In this document: positions 27,851 to 37,205 of the stretch, in pieces
How positions within the stretch are numbered: position 1 is the first letter of the stretch
Layout: every line of letters starts with the position of its first letter
Assembly (NCBI GenBank): GCA_044224495.1
Contig: JBGAKG010000009.1
Span: 124,001-188,000, forward strand
Direction of reading: 5' to 3'
Source: JBGAKG01 sp044224495
GTDB taxonomy: Bacteria; Myxococcota_A; Polyangia; Polyangiales; Polyangiaceae
Length of the DNA: 64,000 nt
Position numbers and translations under genes: made by a program
Notes under the pieces: generated by a model
What the model was told of the DNA's origin: nothing
Databases searched by the model: none
The model's input: only the letters and a program-made list of their open reading frames with translations

Positions 27851-28429
27851 TCAGTGCGACGGACCCGAGTAGTCGACCCAGCTGAACGGCTCCGTCCGCA
27901 CGTCGACGTGGATCATGTTCGTGGTGGGGTACGTCCCCAGCCCGCGCACGCCGATCTTCCGCGCCGCGTCGCGCATGCGCCACGACCAGCTCCCCGGGAT
28001 GCGGACGTCCGCCGCCATGCCGAGCGTGTGGAAATTCTTGTCGCCGCGGCGCTCCGGCGTACGAAAGCCGGAGATCAGGAGCAGCGTCCCGCCGTTGTCG
28101 TGCGCCAGCTGCCAGAGGGTGACGAGCAGGCGCGGGTCGATGTCGTGCTCCTTGTCGTTCTTCAGGCAGCGCATCAGGTGCTTGGCCTGCGTCATCGAGT
28201 CGGGGGTGACGGCGCCGTCCACGAGCTCGACGGTCATGTGCTCGCCGTTGTTGGCCGAGATGAACTGGAAGCTCTCGTGGCGGTGAACGCTCGGGCGCTC
28301 CGCACCCGCTACGGTCGAGCTGGCGGTGAGTGGGGCCCGCGGTGGCCGGCGCGCGGCGGCGGGCGAGCCCGACAGGAACGTCATGGCGGTGGCCACCACG
28401 AGGGCCTGGGAAATCAGCCTTCGCCGCAT
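27851..28429 (-). CDS. YcbK-like (DUF882/M15) exported peptidase
   Basis: The 192-residue protein has a signal peptide and a zinc-peptidase core: His134 and Asp141 in FHTLGMAADVRI and His174 in NMIHVDV form the usual M15/VanY-type zinc site. ISGFRTPE also belongs to the DUF882/YcbK pattern. Such enzymes trim peptidoglycan peptides in the periplasm. Its stop directly abuts the DUF481 stop (CTGATCAG). TAGCCT lies 9 bases before the ATG. Metal-site residues are intact, so activity is likely. Confidence 0.87.
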   Translation of the reverse strand: MRRRLISQALVVATAMTFLSGSPAAARRPPRAPLTASSTVAGAERPSVHRHESFQFISANNGEHMTVELVDGAVTPDSMTQAKHLMRCLKNDKEHDIDPRLLVTLWQLAHDNGGTLLLISGFRTPERRGDKNFHTLGMAADVRIPGSWSWRMRDAARKIGVRGLGTYPTTNMIHVDVRTEPFSWVDYSGPSH

Positions 28430-28438
28430 GCAAGCCCA

Positions 28439-28444
28439 AGGCTA
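28439..28444 (-). promoter_or_regulatory. TANNNT (-10-like) box, TAGCCT
   Basis: TAGCCT ends 9 bases before the ATG at 28429; no Shine-Dalgarno is seen. It is the same hexamer as the one before the kinase-PilZ gene. Confidence 0.35.
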
Positions 28445-28490
28445 TCAGCCGCGGGAGCGATGCCCAGCGGAATCGCGGCCCGAGGTAGGG

Positions 28491-28496
28491 TAAGGT
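28491..28496 (+). promoter_or_regulatory. TANNNT (-10-like) box, TAAGGT
   Basis: TAAGGT ends 6 bases before the ATG at 28503. An overlapping TAGGGT at 28486-28491 also fits. Confidence 0.4.
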
Positions 28497-28502
28497 AGGA
28501 CC

Positions 28503-29555
28503 ATGGCCGGCTCTCGCTTCGACGTCTCCGTCGTCGTCGCCACGTACAACCGCGGCGTCCTGCTGCAGGATCTTCTGCGGGACCTCGCCGCGCAGACGCT
28601 CGCTGCCGAGCGCTTCGAGGTCGTGCTCGTCGACGACGGCAGCAAGGAGCCGGTGAAGCCGTTCGTCGATGCGCTGCGCGTGCCGTTCGCGCTCACGCTC
28701 GTGGAGCAGGCGAACGCGGGTCAGGCCGCGGCGCGCGATCGCGGCATCCGGCTCGCGAGCGGCGCGATCGTGGTCATCGTCGACGACGACATGCGGCTCG
28801 GGAAAGACTTCCTCGCCGAGCACCTGCGCGCGCACGACGCCGGCGCGGACGTCGTGATGGGGCTCATCGTTCCGCCGCCCGAGGCGAAGCTCCCGCTCTT
28901 CGAGAAGTTCCACGCCGATCAGCTCCTGCGCTTCGCGCGCGATGCGAGCTCGGGGCGAAAGCCGGTCCGCGGCGTTCACCTCGCCACCGGCAACGTGAGC
29001 TTCCGCCGCGCCGACTACCTCGCCGTGGGCGGCTTCGACCGCACGCTCAAGCGGTCCGAGGACCGCGAGCTCGGGATCCGGCTCGAGAAGGCGGGGAAGC
29101 GCTTGGCCGTCTCGGAGAAGGCCCGCTCACTCCACTACTCGGATCACGGGAGCGACCGCTTCTGGCACGAGCGCTCCTTCGATTACGGGATCTACGATCT
29201 TCGGATCTCCGCCAAGCACCCCGAGGAGGAGAGCGCGAATCCCTTCTCGTACCTCTGGCTGGTTCACCCCGTGAGTCGGCCGCTCCTCGTGATGGCGATG
29301 GCCGCGCCGCGGGGCGCTGGGGTCGCTGCGCGCGGCGTGATGCGCGCGGCGAAGGCGCTCGATGCGCTCGGGTTCGAACGAAGCGCCCTCCGGGCGTGCA
29401 CCTTCGTCTTCGGCCTCGAGTATTTCCGGGGCGTCCGCGCCGAGTGTGGCACACTCGGCGCGACCATGCGCCGCGCCGCCGCCTACGCGAAGAGTCGTCG
29501 TGCGAGCGCGCCGGGCAGCGTGCTCCGGCGCGTGCGGGGGGAGGGCGAAGCGTGA
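28503..29555 (+). CDS. Family 2 glycosyltransferase
   Basis: The 350-residue protein opens with FDVSVVVATYNRG, has VVLVDDGS, a DDD metal-binding motif (VIVDDDMRLG) and a later LKRSEDRELGIRL that fits the acceptor/ED region of GT-A enzymes. One C-terminal stretch (about residues 250-280) is weakly hydrophobic and may be membrane-associated. Donor and acceptor are unknown. Its TGA overlaps the GTG of the serine acetyltransferase gene, so the two should act together, probably on a surface glycan. Confidence 0.88.
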   Translation: MAGSRFDVSVVVATYNRGVLLQDLLRDLAAQTLAAERFEVVLVDDGSKEPVKPFVDALRVPFALTLVEQANAGQAAARDRGIRLASGAIVVIVDDDMRLGKDFLAEHLRAHDAGADVVMGLIVPPPEAKLPLFEKFHADQLLRFARDASSGRKPVRGVHLATGNVSFRRADYLAVGGFDRTLKRSEDRELGIRLEKAGKRLAVSEKARSLHYSDHGSDRFWHERSFDYGIYDLRISAKHPEEESANPFSYLWLVHPVSRPLLVMAMAAPRGAGVAARGVMRAAKALDALGFERSALRACTFVFGLEYFRGVRAECGTLGATMRRAAAYAKSRRASAPGSVLRRVRGEGEA

Positions 29556-30130
29556 GCGCGCTCGGCAAATTCCTCCGCGCCGTCGTGGCGGACTATCGCG
29601 CGATGGAGGAGGGGCGCGCGCGCTATCACGGGGCGAGTGAGTCGCTGGCGCGCCTCCCGGCGGCGCTCGTCACGCGGATCGGGTTCCAGATGACGACCGC
29701 GATCCGCGCGATGCACGCGCTCCGCGACGCACGGATCCCGCTCGGGCCGCAGATCGCGAGCCGCCTGATTCGGCACGCGTACGGCGCCGAGATCCACTGG
29801 GACGCCTCGATCGATCCGGGGCTCTCCGTCGTGCACGGCAACGGCATCGTCGTGAGCCACTCGGCGAAGATCGGCGAGGGGTGCATCCTCTTCCACAACG
29901 TCACGCTCGGCGAGTCGTACGACGCGGAGACCAAGACGAAGGGTGCCCCGACGCTCGGCAAGGGCGTCCACGTCGGTCCGGGGGCCGTGCTCCTCGGTCC
30001 GATCGTGGTCGGCGACGGCGCGAAGATCATGGCGGGCGCGATTGTGACCCGGAGCGTCCCTCCCAACTCGGTCGCGCGACCGCTTCCGATCGAGATCGTT
30101 TCGAAGCGCTCGGATACGCGCGCGAATTGA
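29552..30130 (+). CDS. Serine acetyltransferase-like hexapeptide-repeat protein
   Basis: The 192-residue protein has an N-terminal helical part and a left-handed beta-helix with hexapeptide repeats (IHWDASIDPGLSVVHGNGIV, HVGPGAVLLGPIVVGDGA, IMAGAIVTRSVP). It is shorter than cysteine-pathway CysE and is partnered with a glycosyltransferase, so it may acetylate a sugar rather than serine; the sequence alone does not decide. The start is GTG overlapping the previous stop (GTGA). Confidence 0.82.
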   Translation: MSALGKFLRAVVADYRAMEEGRARYHGASESLARLPAALVTRIGFQMTTAIRAMHALRDARIPLGPQIASRLIRHAYGAEIHWDASIDPGLSVVHGNGIVVSHSAKIGEGCILFHNVTLGESYDAETKTKGAPTLGKGVHVGPGAVLLGPIVVGDGAKIMAGAIVTRSVPPNSVARPLPIEIVSKRSDTRAN

Positions 30131-30232
30131 CGCAAATGCTGCGCGCGCCCGCGCAGGTTGCGCCGTTCCGCCACGAAGGCCGCTGAAAAGCGCCGGTTTT
30201 GCGCGGCACGGAAGTGGCAGAGGAAGGCCGAC

Positions 30233-30688
30233 ATGGCCCTCCCCAAGAAGATCCTCGTCCCGGTCGACTTCAGCGACACCTCCGAGAAGGCGCTCGACTA
30301 CGCGGTCGATCTCGCCAAGTCCACCGGCGCGTCGGTGGTCGTCGCCCACGCCTACGAGCTCCCGGTCTACGGGTTCCCGGACGGCGCGTTCGTCGCCACC
30401 GTCGAGATGGCGACCCGAATCATGAACGGCGCCCAGGCGGCGCTCGAAGCCTGCGTCGAGAAGCGGAAAGCGAGCGGCGTGACGATGAAGACGGAGCTCC
30501 GCCAAGGCGACCCCGTGGACGAGATCCACTCGATCGCGGATACGGTCGGCGCCGACCTCATCTGCCTCGGTACCCACGGCCGGCGTGGGCTCGCGCGCGC
30601 GCTCCTCGGTAGCGTGGCGGAGCAGATCATCCGCACCGCGAAGCTCCCTGTCCTCGCGATTCGCGGGGAGGAGAAGAAGGCGACCTGA
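30233..30688 (+). CDS. Universal stress protein (UspA family)
   Basis: The 151-residue protein has the UspA fold: KKILVPVDFSDTSEKAL at the start and the ATP-binding signature GTHGRRGLARALLGSVAEQI (GxxGx9GS). It probably binds ATP. AGGAAGG lies 5 bases before the ATG. It is followed after 1 base by the globin-coupled kinase gene, so it is probably in the same operon as an oxygen-responsive two-component system. A second Usp lies at 54519-54983. Confidence 0.92.
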   Translation: MALPKKILVPVDFSDTSEKALDYAVDLAKSTGASVVVAHAYELPVYGFPDGAFVATVEMATRIMNGAQAALEACVEKRKASGVTMKTELRQGDPVDEIHSIADTVGADLICLGTHGRRGLARALLGSVAEQIIRTAKLPVLAIRGEEKKAT

Positions 30689-30689
30689 C

Positions 30690-32306
30690 GTGAACGCGGA
30701 CGCGAGCGGAAGCCCCGCGCGCTCGGGGACCGGCGACATCGCCGAGCTCCTTCGTTACGTCGGCTTCGACGAAGCCGACGCAGCGCGCCTGTACGCCCTC
30801 CGTCCGATCGCCGAGCCGCACTTCCCCGCGATCGCGCGCGCGTTCTACGAGCGCATCCGCGAGCACGAGGCCGCGCACGCGGTGTTCGTGGACGAGGCCC
30901 AGATCGGCCGGCTCCACGTCTCCATGATCGGCTGGCTGGGCCGCATCCTGTCCGGCGTCTACGACGGCGCCTACTGGGAGGGGACGCGCCGGATCGGTGT
31001 CGCGCACGTCCGCGTCGGCTTGCCGCAGAACTTCATGTTCACGGCGATGGCGCAGCTCCGGCAGGAGCTGTCGCACGTCGTCGACCGCGCGTTCACGAGC
31101 CCGGAGCGCGAGGCGATGCGGGACTCGGTGTCGAAGATCCTCGACGTCGATCTCGCGATCATGCTCGGGAGCTACGCGGACGCGCTCGCCGAACGTCTGC
31201 GGAAGGTGCAGGAGCCCACGGAGCGGATCGCCGACGCGCATGCAGAGGCGGTGGAGCTCGCGGAGTGGGTGATCGTCGGCGTCGACGCGTCCGGCAAGAT
31301 TCGGCTCGTGAACCGCGAGGCGGAGCGGCTCACCGGATACGCGCGCGACGAGCTGATGGGGGAGGACCTGTCCGAGCGTTTCATCGGAGCCGGCGTTCGC
31401 GCGGCGTTCCGCGGCGCGCTGGCCGAGGCCCGCGCCCGCGCCGTCTCGCACGACGCACCTCCGGTCGGCTTGGATGCTCCCGTTCGCGCGCGGAAGGGCG
31501 GAGAGCGGCTGCTCCGTTGGCACCTCGCCGCGTCGCCGAAGCTCGGCCTGGTCTTCGCGATGGGCCACGACTGGACCGAAGAGCACGCCAAGGAAGAGCG
31601 CGCGCGGCGGGTCGAGAAGCTCGCCGCGGTCGGTACGCTCGCCGCCGGGCTCGCCCACGAGATTCGGAACCCGCTCAACGGTGCGCAGCTCCATGCCGCC
31701 TACCTCGCGCGCGCGCTCGCGAAGCAGCGCGCAGCGCCGGAGATGCTGGAGGCGGTCGGCGTCATCAGCGGCGAGATCCAGCGCCTCGCCGCGCTCACGA
31801 CCGAGTTCCTCGACTTCGCGCACCCCAAGCCGCTCGAGGTGAGCCTCGTGTCGGCGCGGAGCGTCGCCCAGCGCGTTCACTCGCTCGCCGATGCGGACGC
31901 TCGCGCGGCGAACGCGTCCCTCGAGCTCGAGCTCCCGCAGCGCGACGTGTCGTTCGAAGGCGACAAGGGCCGGATCGAGCAGGTGCTCCTGAACCTGGTC
32001 CGGAACGCGATCGAGGCCGTCGAGCCGAAGGGCGGTGGCGTCGTCGTGCTCCGTGTCCGACGCAAGCCTCGTCAGGCGGTGCTCGAGGTACAGGACGACG
32101 GTGTCGGGCTGCGCACCAACGAGCCGATCTTCGACGCGTTCTATTCGACGAAGGCGACCGGCACCGGCCTCGGGCTCGCGATCACCCACCGCATCGTCTC
32201 CGACCACGGGGGCTCGATCGAAGTGACGAGCGCTCCGGGCCGGACTCTCTTCACCGTCCTCCTGCCTCTAACGCAGAAGGATCGGCGCACCGATTCGGCA
32301 AGTTGA
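30690..32306 (+). CDS. Globin-coupled sensor histidine kinase
   Basis: The 538-residue protein has an N-terminal globin-coupled sensor domain (about residues 15-180) with proximal haem ligand His106 in RIGVAHVRVGLPQNFMF. Then come a PAS domain (about 185-300), a HisKA dimerisation domain with His323 in LAHEIRNPLN, and an HATPase_c domain (LVRNAIEAV, DDGVGL, GTGLGLAI). No membrane helix is seen, so it is a soluble sensor, probably of O2 or another haem ligand. The start is GTG 1 base after the Usp stop. The NtrC-type regulator follows by 16 bases and is the likely phosphorylation target. Confidence 0.9.
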   Translation: MNADASGSPARSGTGDIAELLRYVGFDEADAARLYALRPIAEPHFPAIARAFYERIREHEAAHAVFVDEAQIGRLHVSMIGWLGRILSGVYDGAYWEGTRRIGVAHVRVGLPQNFMFTAMAQLRQELSHVVDRAFTSPEREAMRDSVSKILDVDLAIMLGSYADALAERLRKVQEPTERIADAHAEAVELAEWVIVGVDASGKIRLVNREAERLTGYARDELMGEDLSERFIGAGVRAAFRGALAEARARAVSHDAPPVGLDAPVRARKGGERLLRWHLAASPKLGLVFAMGHDWTEEHAKEERARRVEKLAAVGTLAAGLAHEIRNPLNGAQLHAAYLARALAKQRAAPEMLEAVGVISGEIQRLAALTTEFLDFAHPKPLEVSLVSARSVAQRVHSLADADARAANASLELELPQRDVSFEGDKGRIEQVLLNLVRNAIEAVEPKGGGVVVLRVRRKPRQAVLEVQDDGVGLRTNEPIFDAFYSTKATGTGLGLAITHRIVSDHGGSIEVTSAPGRTLFTVLLPLTQKDRRTDSAS

Positions 32307-32322
32307 GGGAAGGAAGGACTCC

Positions 32323-33693
<1,371 letters not shown>

Positions 33694-33713
33694 CCCACCG
33701 CGCGGGGCGCTGG

Positions 33714-33719
33714 TACGCT
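33714..33719 (+). promoter_or_regulatory. TANNNT (-10-like) box, TACGCT
   Basis: TACGCT ends 6 bases before the ATG at 33726. A weak -35-like CTGACC lies 18 bases further upstream. Confidence 0.4.
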
Positions 33720-33725
33720 GGCGCG

Positions 33726-34724
33726 ATGGTGCGTCGCGCACGGTTGGATCCCTCGCTGCGGGTGGCGGTGCGCTCCCGCCGCCCGCTCCACTACACGGAG
33801 GGCCCGGATGCGGCCCTCGATCGGCCCGCCCACGTCCGCGCCGGTTCGTCGGTCGCGTGGTTCGGCGCGCGCTTGGCCGTCGTGCAGGACGATGCGAGCT
33901 TCGTCGCGATCGTCGAGCCCACCGCCTGCCGGGCGGTCACGCTCCCAGCGGGGCCGGCGGGCAAGCGTCAGTTCGACGAGCGGCGCGGCAACAAGAAGGA
34001 CAAGCTCGACCTCGAAGCGAGCGTGGTGCTCGGCGGGGCGCTCTGGGCGTTCGGCTCGGGGAGCGCGCCGGGCCGTGACCGCATCGTGCGGATGAGCGCC
34101 TCCGGGGAGGTGCGCGTCGTCCCGGCGCCCCGCCTCTACGCCGCGCTCGCCGCGCGGGCGGACTTCGCCGGGAGCGAGCTGAACGTCGAGGGCGTGGTCG
34201 CCGCCGGCGACGACGTGTGGCTCCTCAACCGCGGCAACGGCGCGCCCACGCCCGAGCGGCAGCCGATCGACGCGACGGTGCGGGTCGACGCCGCGGCCTT
34301 GCTCGCGTACCTCGACGACGAGCCGTCGGCGCCGCTCCCCGAGTTCGAGGACGTGGCGCGCTACGACCTCGGTGCGGTCGGGGGCTCGCGGCTGACGTTC
34401 ACCGACGCGACGTTCGCGCTCGGTCGGCGCGTCTATCTCGCGGCGGCCGAGGCCTCTCCCGACGCGACGCGCGACGGCCCCGTCGCCGGCGTCGCGCTCG
34501 GCTTCCTCGACGAAGAACCGAGGTATGCGCTGATCGTCGACGAGCGCGGCGAGCTCCTCCTCGACAAGCTCGAGGGGATCGCGCCCGCGCGCGCGGACGG
34601 GGCCGGCTCCGTGCTCTACGCCGTCGTCGACAAGGACGACCCCGATGCACCGAGCGAGCTCGTCGAGCTCGAGGTCGATCAGGGGAACGATCGCGCGAGG
34701 AACGCGAGCACGACGTCGCCGTAG
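33726..34724 (+). CDS. DUF6929-like beta-propeller-type hypothetical protein
   Basis: The 332-residue protein shows repeated strand-turn patterns (AWFGARLAVVQDDASFVAIV, GGALWAFGSGSAPGRDRIVR, GDDVWLLNRGNG, RRVYLAAAEAS) that suggest a beta-propeller. I compare it with conserved hypothetical proteins of the DUF6929 type; this match is from memory and moderate. There is no signal peptide. Its last 46 bases overlap, on the opposite strand, the end of the hydrolase gene at 34679-35554. Confidence 0.65.
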   Translation: MVRRARLDPSLRVAVRSRRPLHYTEGPDAALDRPAHVRAGSSVAWFGARLAVVQDDASFVAIVEPTACRAVTLPAGPAGKRQFDERRGNKKDKLDLEASVVLGGALWAFGSGSAPGRDRIVRMSASGEVRVVPAPRLYAALAARADFAGSELNVEGVVAAGDDVWLLNRGNGAPTPERQPIDATVRVDAAALLAYLDDEPSAPLPEFEDVARYDLGAVGGSRLTFTDATFALGRRVYLAAAEASPDATRDGPVAGVALGFLDEEPRYALIVDERGELLLDKLEGIAPARADGAGSVLYAVVDKDDPDAPSELVELEVDQGNDRARNASTTSP

Positions 34725-35554
34725 TGCGGATCGAGCTCGAGGTAGCGCCCGTGGAGCGCGCCGGGCACCTCGTAGAGCTCCTTCGGCGCGCCGGCGGCGT
34801 CGAAGTTGCGCCGCTGGAGGACGCGGTCCGCTTCGAGGAGCGTGTCGGTCACGACGAGCACCGGGCGCGGGGCCACCCGACCGATCGCGGCCTCGGGCCG
34901 GACCGCCGCCACGTCGATCCCGCCGCGCCGCACGGCGAGCGCGCCCGGCCACGCGCAGAGCGCGCCCCAGCGGCCGCAATCGGACGCGATCTCGTCGTCG
35001 AGCGTGGGGTAGGCGGCCTCCACCACGAGCGCGCGGAGGCGCGGGTCGTCCGCGGCCTCGAGCGCGAGCGTCGCGCCGCCGACGGAGAACCCCAGCCCTG
35101 CGACGCGGGTGGGGTCCACGCCGGGGCGCGCGAGAAGCGCATCGACCGCGGCGCGGAGGGCGTCCTGGTCGCCCGCATCGGCCCAGCCCGGGCGTCCTTC
35201 GCTCGCGCCGTGCCCCGGTGCGTCGTAGGCGAGGAAGCCCCACCCGGCGGCGGCGAGGAGCCGCATCTCGGGCGCGAGCTGGCTCCGGCAATCGCCGAAC
35301 CCGTGCGCCATGACGACGTGACCCTCTGTACCAAAATGGTACCATCCGGCGAGCGAGCGGCCCCGAGCGTCGCGAAAGACGACCTCGTCGACGGCGACCC
35401 CGCCGAGCGCAGCGCGGTCTGGGACGACGTGGGGAGCGGTCGCCAGGGCCGCGCGATACCGGTAGCCGCGGACGGCGATCCAGGCGGCCCCGGCGAGCGC
35501 GCCGAGCGCGAGCGCGGCGCCGGCGCGCCGAAGAAGCCGCGCGCGACCGCTCAC
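34679..35554 (-). CDS. Membrane-anchored alpha/beta hydrolase (last gene of the NRPS/PKS operon)
   Basis: The 291-residue protein has an N-terminal membrane helix (about residues 11-30), an HGFGDCRSQL oxyanion region, YDAPGHGASEGRPG, the nucleophile elbow GFSVGG with Ser157 and GALHGRY near the catalytic histidine. The start is GTG overlapping the upstream hydrolase stop (GTGA). Its position as the last of five coupled genes suggests a role in release, editing or export of the pathway product, but the sequence shows only a generic hydrolase. Codons for YHFGT at residues 72-76 are locally AT-rich because they carry a TACCA-N3-TGGTA site. Confidence 0.83.
   Translation of the reverse strand: MSGRARLLRRAGAALALGALAGAAWIAVRGYRYRAALATAPHVVPDRAALGGVAVDEVVFRDARGRSLAGWYHFGTEGHVVMAHGFGDCRSQLAPEMRLLAAAGWGFLAYDAPGHGASEGRPGWADAGDQDALRAAVDALLARPGVDPTRVAGLGFSVGGATLALEAADDPRLRALVVEAAYPTLDDEIASDCGRWGALCAWPGALAVRRGGIDVAAVRPEAAIGRVAPRPVLVVTDTLLEADRVLQRRNFDAAGAPKELYEVPGALHGRYLELDPHYGDVVLAFLARSFP
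35325..35342. repeat. TACCA-N3-TGGTA palindrome, site 1
   Basis: TCTGTACCAAAATGGTAC occurs here inside the membrane-anchored hydrolase gene. The same 18-base sequence, inverted, lies at 49149-49166 in the NRPS gene. The core is TACCA-AAA-TGGTA. Local codons are unusually AT-rich. Confidence 0.6.
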
Positions 35555-36405
35555 GGCAAGCGGCGAGGCGTCGCGTCGAAGCGCGTGTCGAAGAACACCG
35601 TCATGCGGTCGAGGAGGGCGAGGCGATCCTCCGTCCGCGAGAAGACGTGGTCCGCGCGCTTGAGGAACGCGATCTCGACGTCCCGCCCGCGGAAGCGGCC
35701 GAGCACGTCCCGGAGCTGCTTCGTGTAGCTGTAGTGGTCGCGGTTCGCGCCGGCATAGACGAAGAGGAGCCGCTTGCCCTCGTCGAGCATGCCTTGGACC
35801 TCGGTGCGGAAGCGCTCTTCCTTCGGGTACTCGCGCACGAAGATGGGCTCGCCCTCGGCGAGGTCGCGCGCGGGACCGTTGCGAGCGCCGCCGAGGCGCG
35901 GGAAGCGCCGGACGATCCAGCGCTGCCAGCGCGGGAGCTCGAGCACGCGGAGGGGGCGGCGCATCTTGTGGAGGAGGGTGGGGTACGTGTAGCCCTCGAT
36001 GAACGCCGCGCCGACGACGCGCCGATCGAGCGCCGCGATCGCGTGCGCGGTGTCGACGCCGGAGCAGAACCCGGTGACGGCGAAGCGGCTCGCACCGGTC
36101 TCGCGCGTCACGGCGTCCATGGCGTCGCGCACGTCGGCGACGGCGGCTTCGGCCTCGGAAGAGCCATCGCGGCGGGGGTCGCTGTCCCCGAGCCCGCTGA
36201 GATCGAAGCGCAGCACGACGAAGCCCGCGCGCACGAGGCGGCGCGAGAGATCGACCCACACGCGCGAGGGGCCGATGTGGTGGTTCACGCCGACGTTCCA
36301 GAGGAGCACCGCGGGGACGTCGCGGCGCAGGCTGCGGGCAGGCTCGCCGAGGATGCCGACGAGCGCCCCGCCCGGGCCGAAGGTGATTGCGCGCTCGTTG
36401 CTCAT
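35551..36405 (-). CDS. Alpha/beta hydrolase with a Cys nucleophile position (pathway hydrolase)
   Basis: The 284-residue protein resembles hydrolases found beside NRPS/PKS and exosortase-type loci: ITFGPGGALVGILG at the start, VVLRFDLSGLGDSDPR and a late KRADHVFSR with the catalytic-histidine region. The nucleophile elbow reads GFCSG, so Cys114 replaces the usual Ser. A Cys here is known in some exosortase-associated hydrolases. It is coupled to both neighbours by ATGA and GTGA overlaps. A thioesterase-like role in the assembly line is inferred. Confidence 0.83.
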   Translation of the reverse strand: MSNERAITFGPGGALVGILGEPARSLRRDVPAVLLWNVGVNHHIGPSRVWVDLSRRLVRAGFVVLRFDLSGLGDSDPRRDGSSEAEAAVADVRDAMDAVTRETGASRFAVTGFCSGVDTAHAIAALDRRVVGAAFIEGYTYPTLLHKMRRPLRVLELPRWQRWIVRRFPRLGGARNGPARDLAEGEPIFVREYPKEERFRTEVQGMLDEGKRLLFVYAGANRDHYSYTKQLRDVLGRFRGRDVEIAFLKRADHVFSRTEDRLALLDRMTVFFDTRFDATPRRLP

Positions 36406-37205
36406 GGCCGCGCTCCACGGAGGTCGTCGCCTTCGGGGGCCACCGCGTCGGCGACGCGCTTGAGGACGGCGGTGGACACGAGCGCGGCGCCGGCCTTGCT
36501 CGTGGCGTCGCCGCCGGAGCCGTGCGTGACGACGCGGACGGACTTCCCCGCCGCCTGGAGCGCGCTCTCGAGCGCACGGTGCTCGGGGCGAGCATCGGCG
36601 ACGAGGATGGTGAAGCTCCGCGCGTCGGCCCACGGCGCGTGCGTCAGGTCGACCGCGTCGATCGAGCGGCGGACCACGTCGTGCAAGGTGTAGCCGAGGA
36701 GATCTTCCTCGCCGGCGTTGGGTCGCGTGCGCGGCAGGAGCCAATCGCGCTCCCGCTTCTCGTGGACGCGTCGCAGCTCGCCGAGGTGCTCGCGCCCGCG
36801 CACGACGGGCTCCCAGAGGACGACGTCGCGAAGGCTCGTGCCGCCGAGCCGCGCGGCGACGGTCGCGCCGAAGCTCATGCCGACGACCGAGATGCGCCGC
36901 ACGCCGGACGCGTCGACGAGCTCGGCCGCGGCGGTGCGGGCGTCCTCGAGCATGGCCTCGTAGGTGGCTTCGCTCGCTTCGCCGCTCGAGTCGCCCGTGC
37001 CGCGCCAGTCGAAGCGGAGCACGTGGGCGCCGCGCTGCGCGAGGAGCGCGGCGAGCCTGCGGTACGCCCAATGGACCGACCCGTACTCCTGCGGGAGCGG
37101 GTGGCAGAGGAGCACCGCTCGCTCGGCGGCGCGCGCGCGCACCTCGGCGGGGTGGTGGACCCCGAAGAGCGGTCGCTCGAGCGAGCCGAAGAAGAAGGGC
37201 TTCAT
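36402..37205 (-). CDS. Alpha/beta hydrolase (S33-like pathway hydrolase)
   Basis: The 267-residue protein has the pattern MKPFFFGSLERPLFGVHHP, AVLLCHPLPQEYGSVHWAYR, HVLRFDWRGTGDSSG and the nucleophile elbow VGMSFG with Ser111. This opening and the RFDWRGTGDS block recur in hydrolases encoded within NRPS and PKS clusters. The ATG overlaps the stop of the hybrid synthetase gene (ATGA). It may act as a proofreading or releasing thioesterase, since neither synthetase has one; this is inference. Confidence 0.83.
   Translation of the reverse strand: MKPFFFGSLERPLFGVHHPAEVRARAAERAVLLCHPLPQEYGSVHWAYRRLAALLAQRGAHVLRFDWRGTGDSSGEASEATYEAMLEDARTAAAELVDASGVRRISVVGMSFGATVAARLGGTSLRDVVLWEPVVRGREHLGELRRVHEKRERDWLLPRTRPNAGEEDLLGYTLHDVVRRSIDAVDLTHAPWADARSFTILVADARPEHRALESALQAAGKSVRVVTHGSGGDATSKAGAALVSTAVLKRVADAVAPEGDDLRGARP

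Noticed and set aside
30186..30200. AAAA-N7-TTTT stretch before the Usp gene as a regulator site
   Set aside because: The arms pair only through A/T runs, no second copy was found, and the distance to the start gives no support for a defined promoter.
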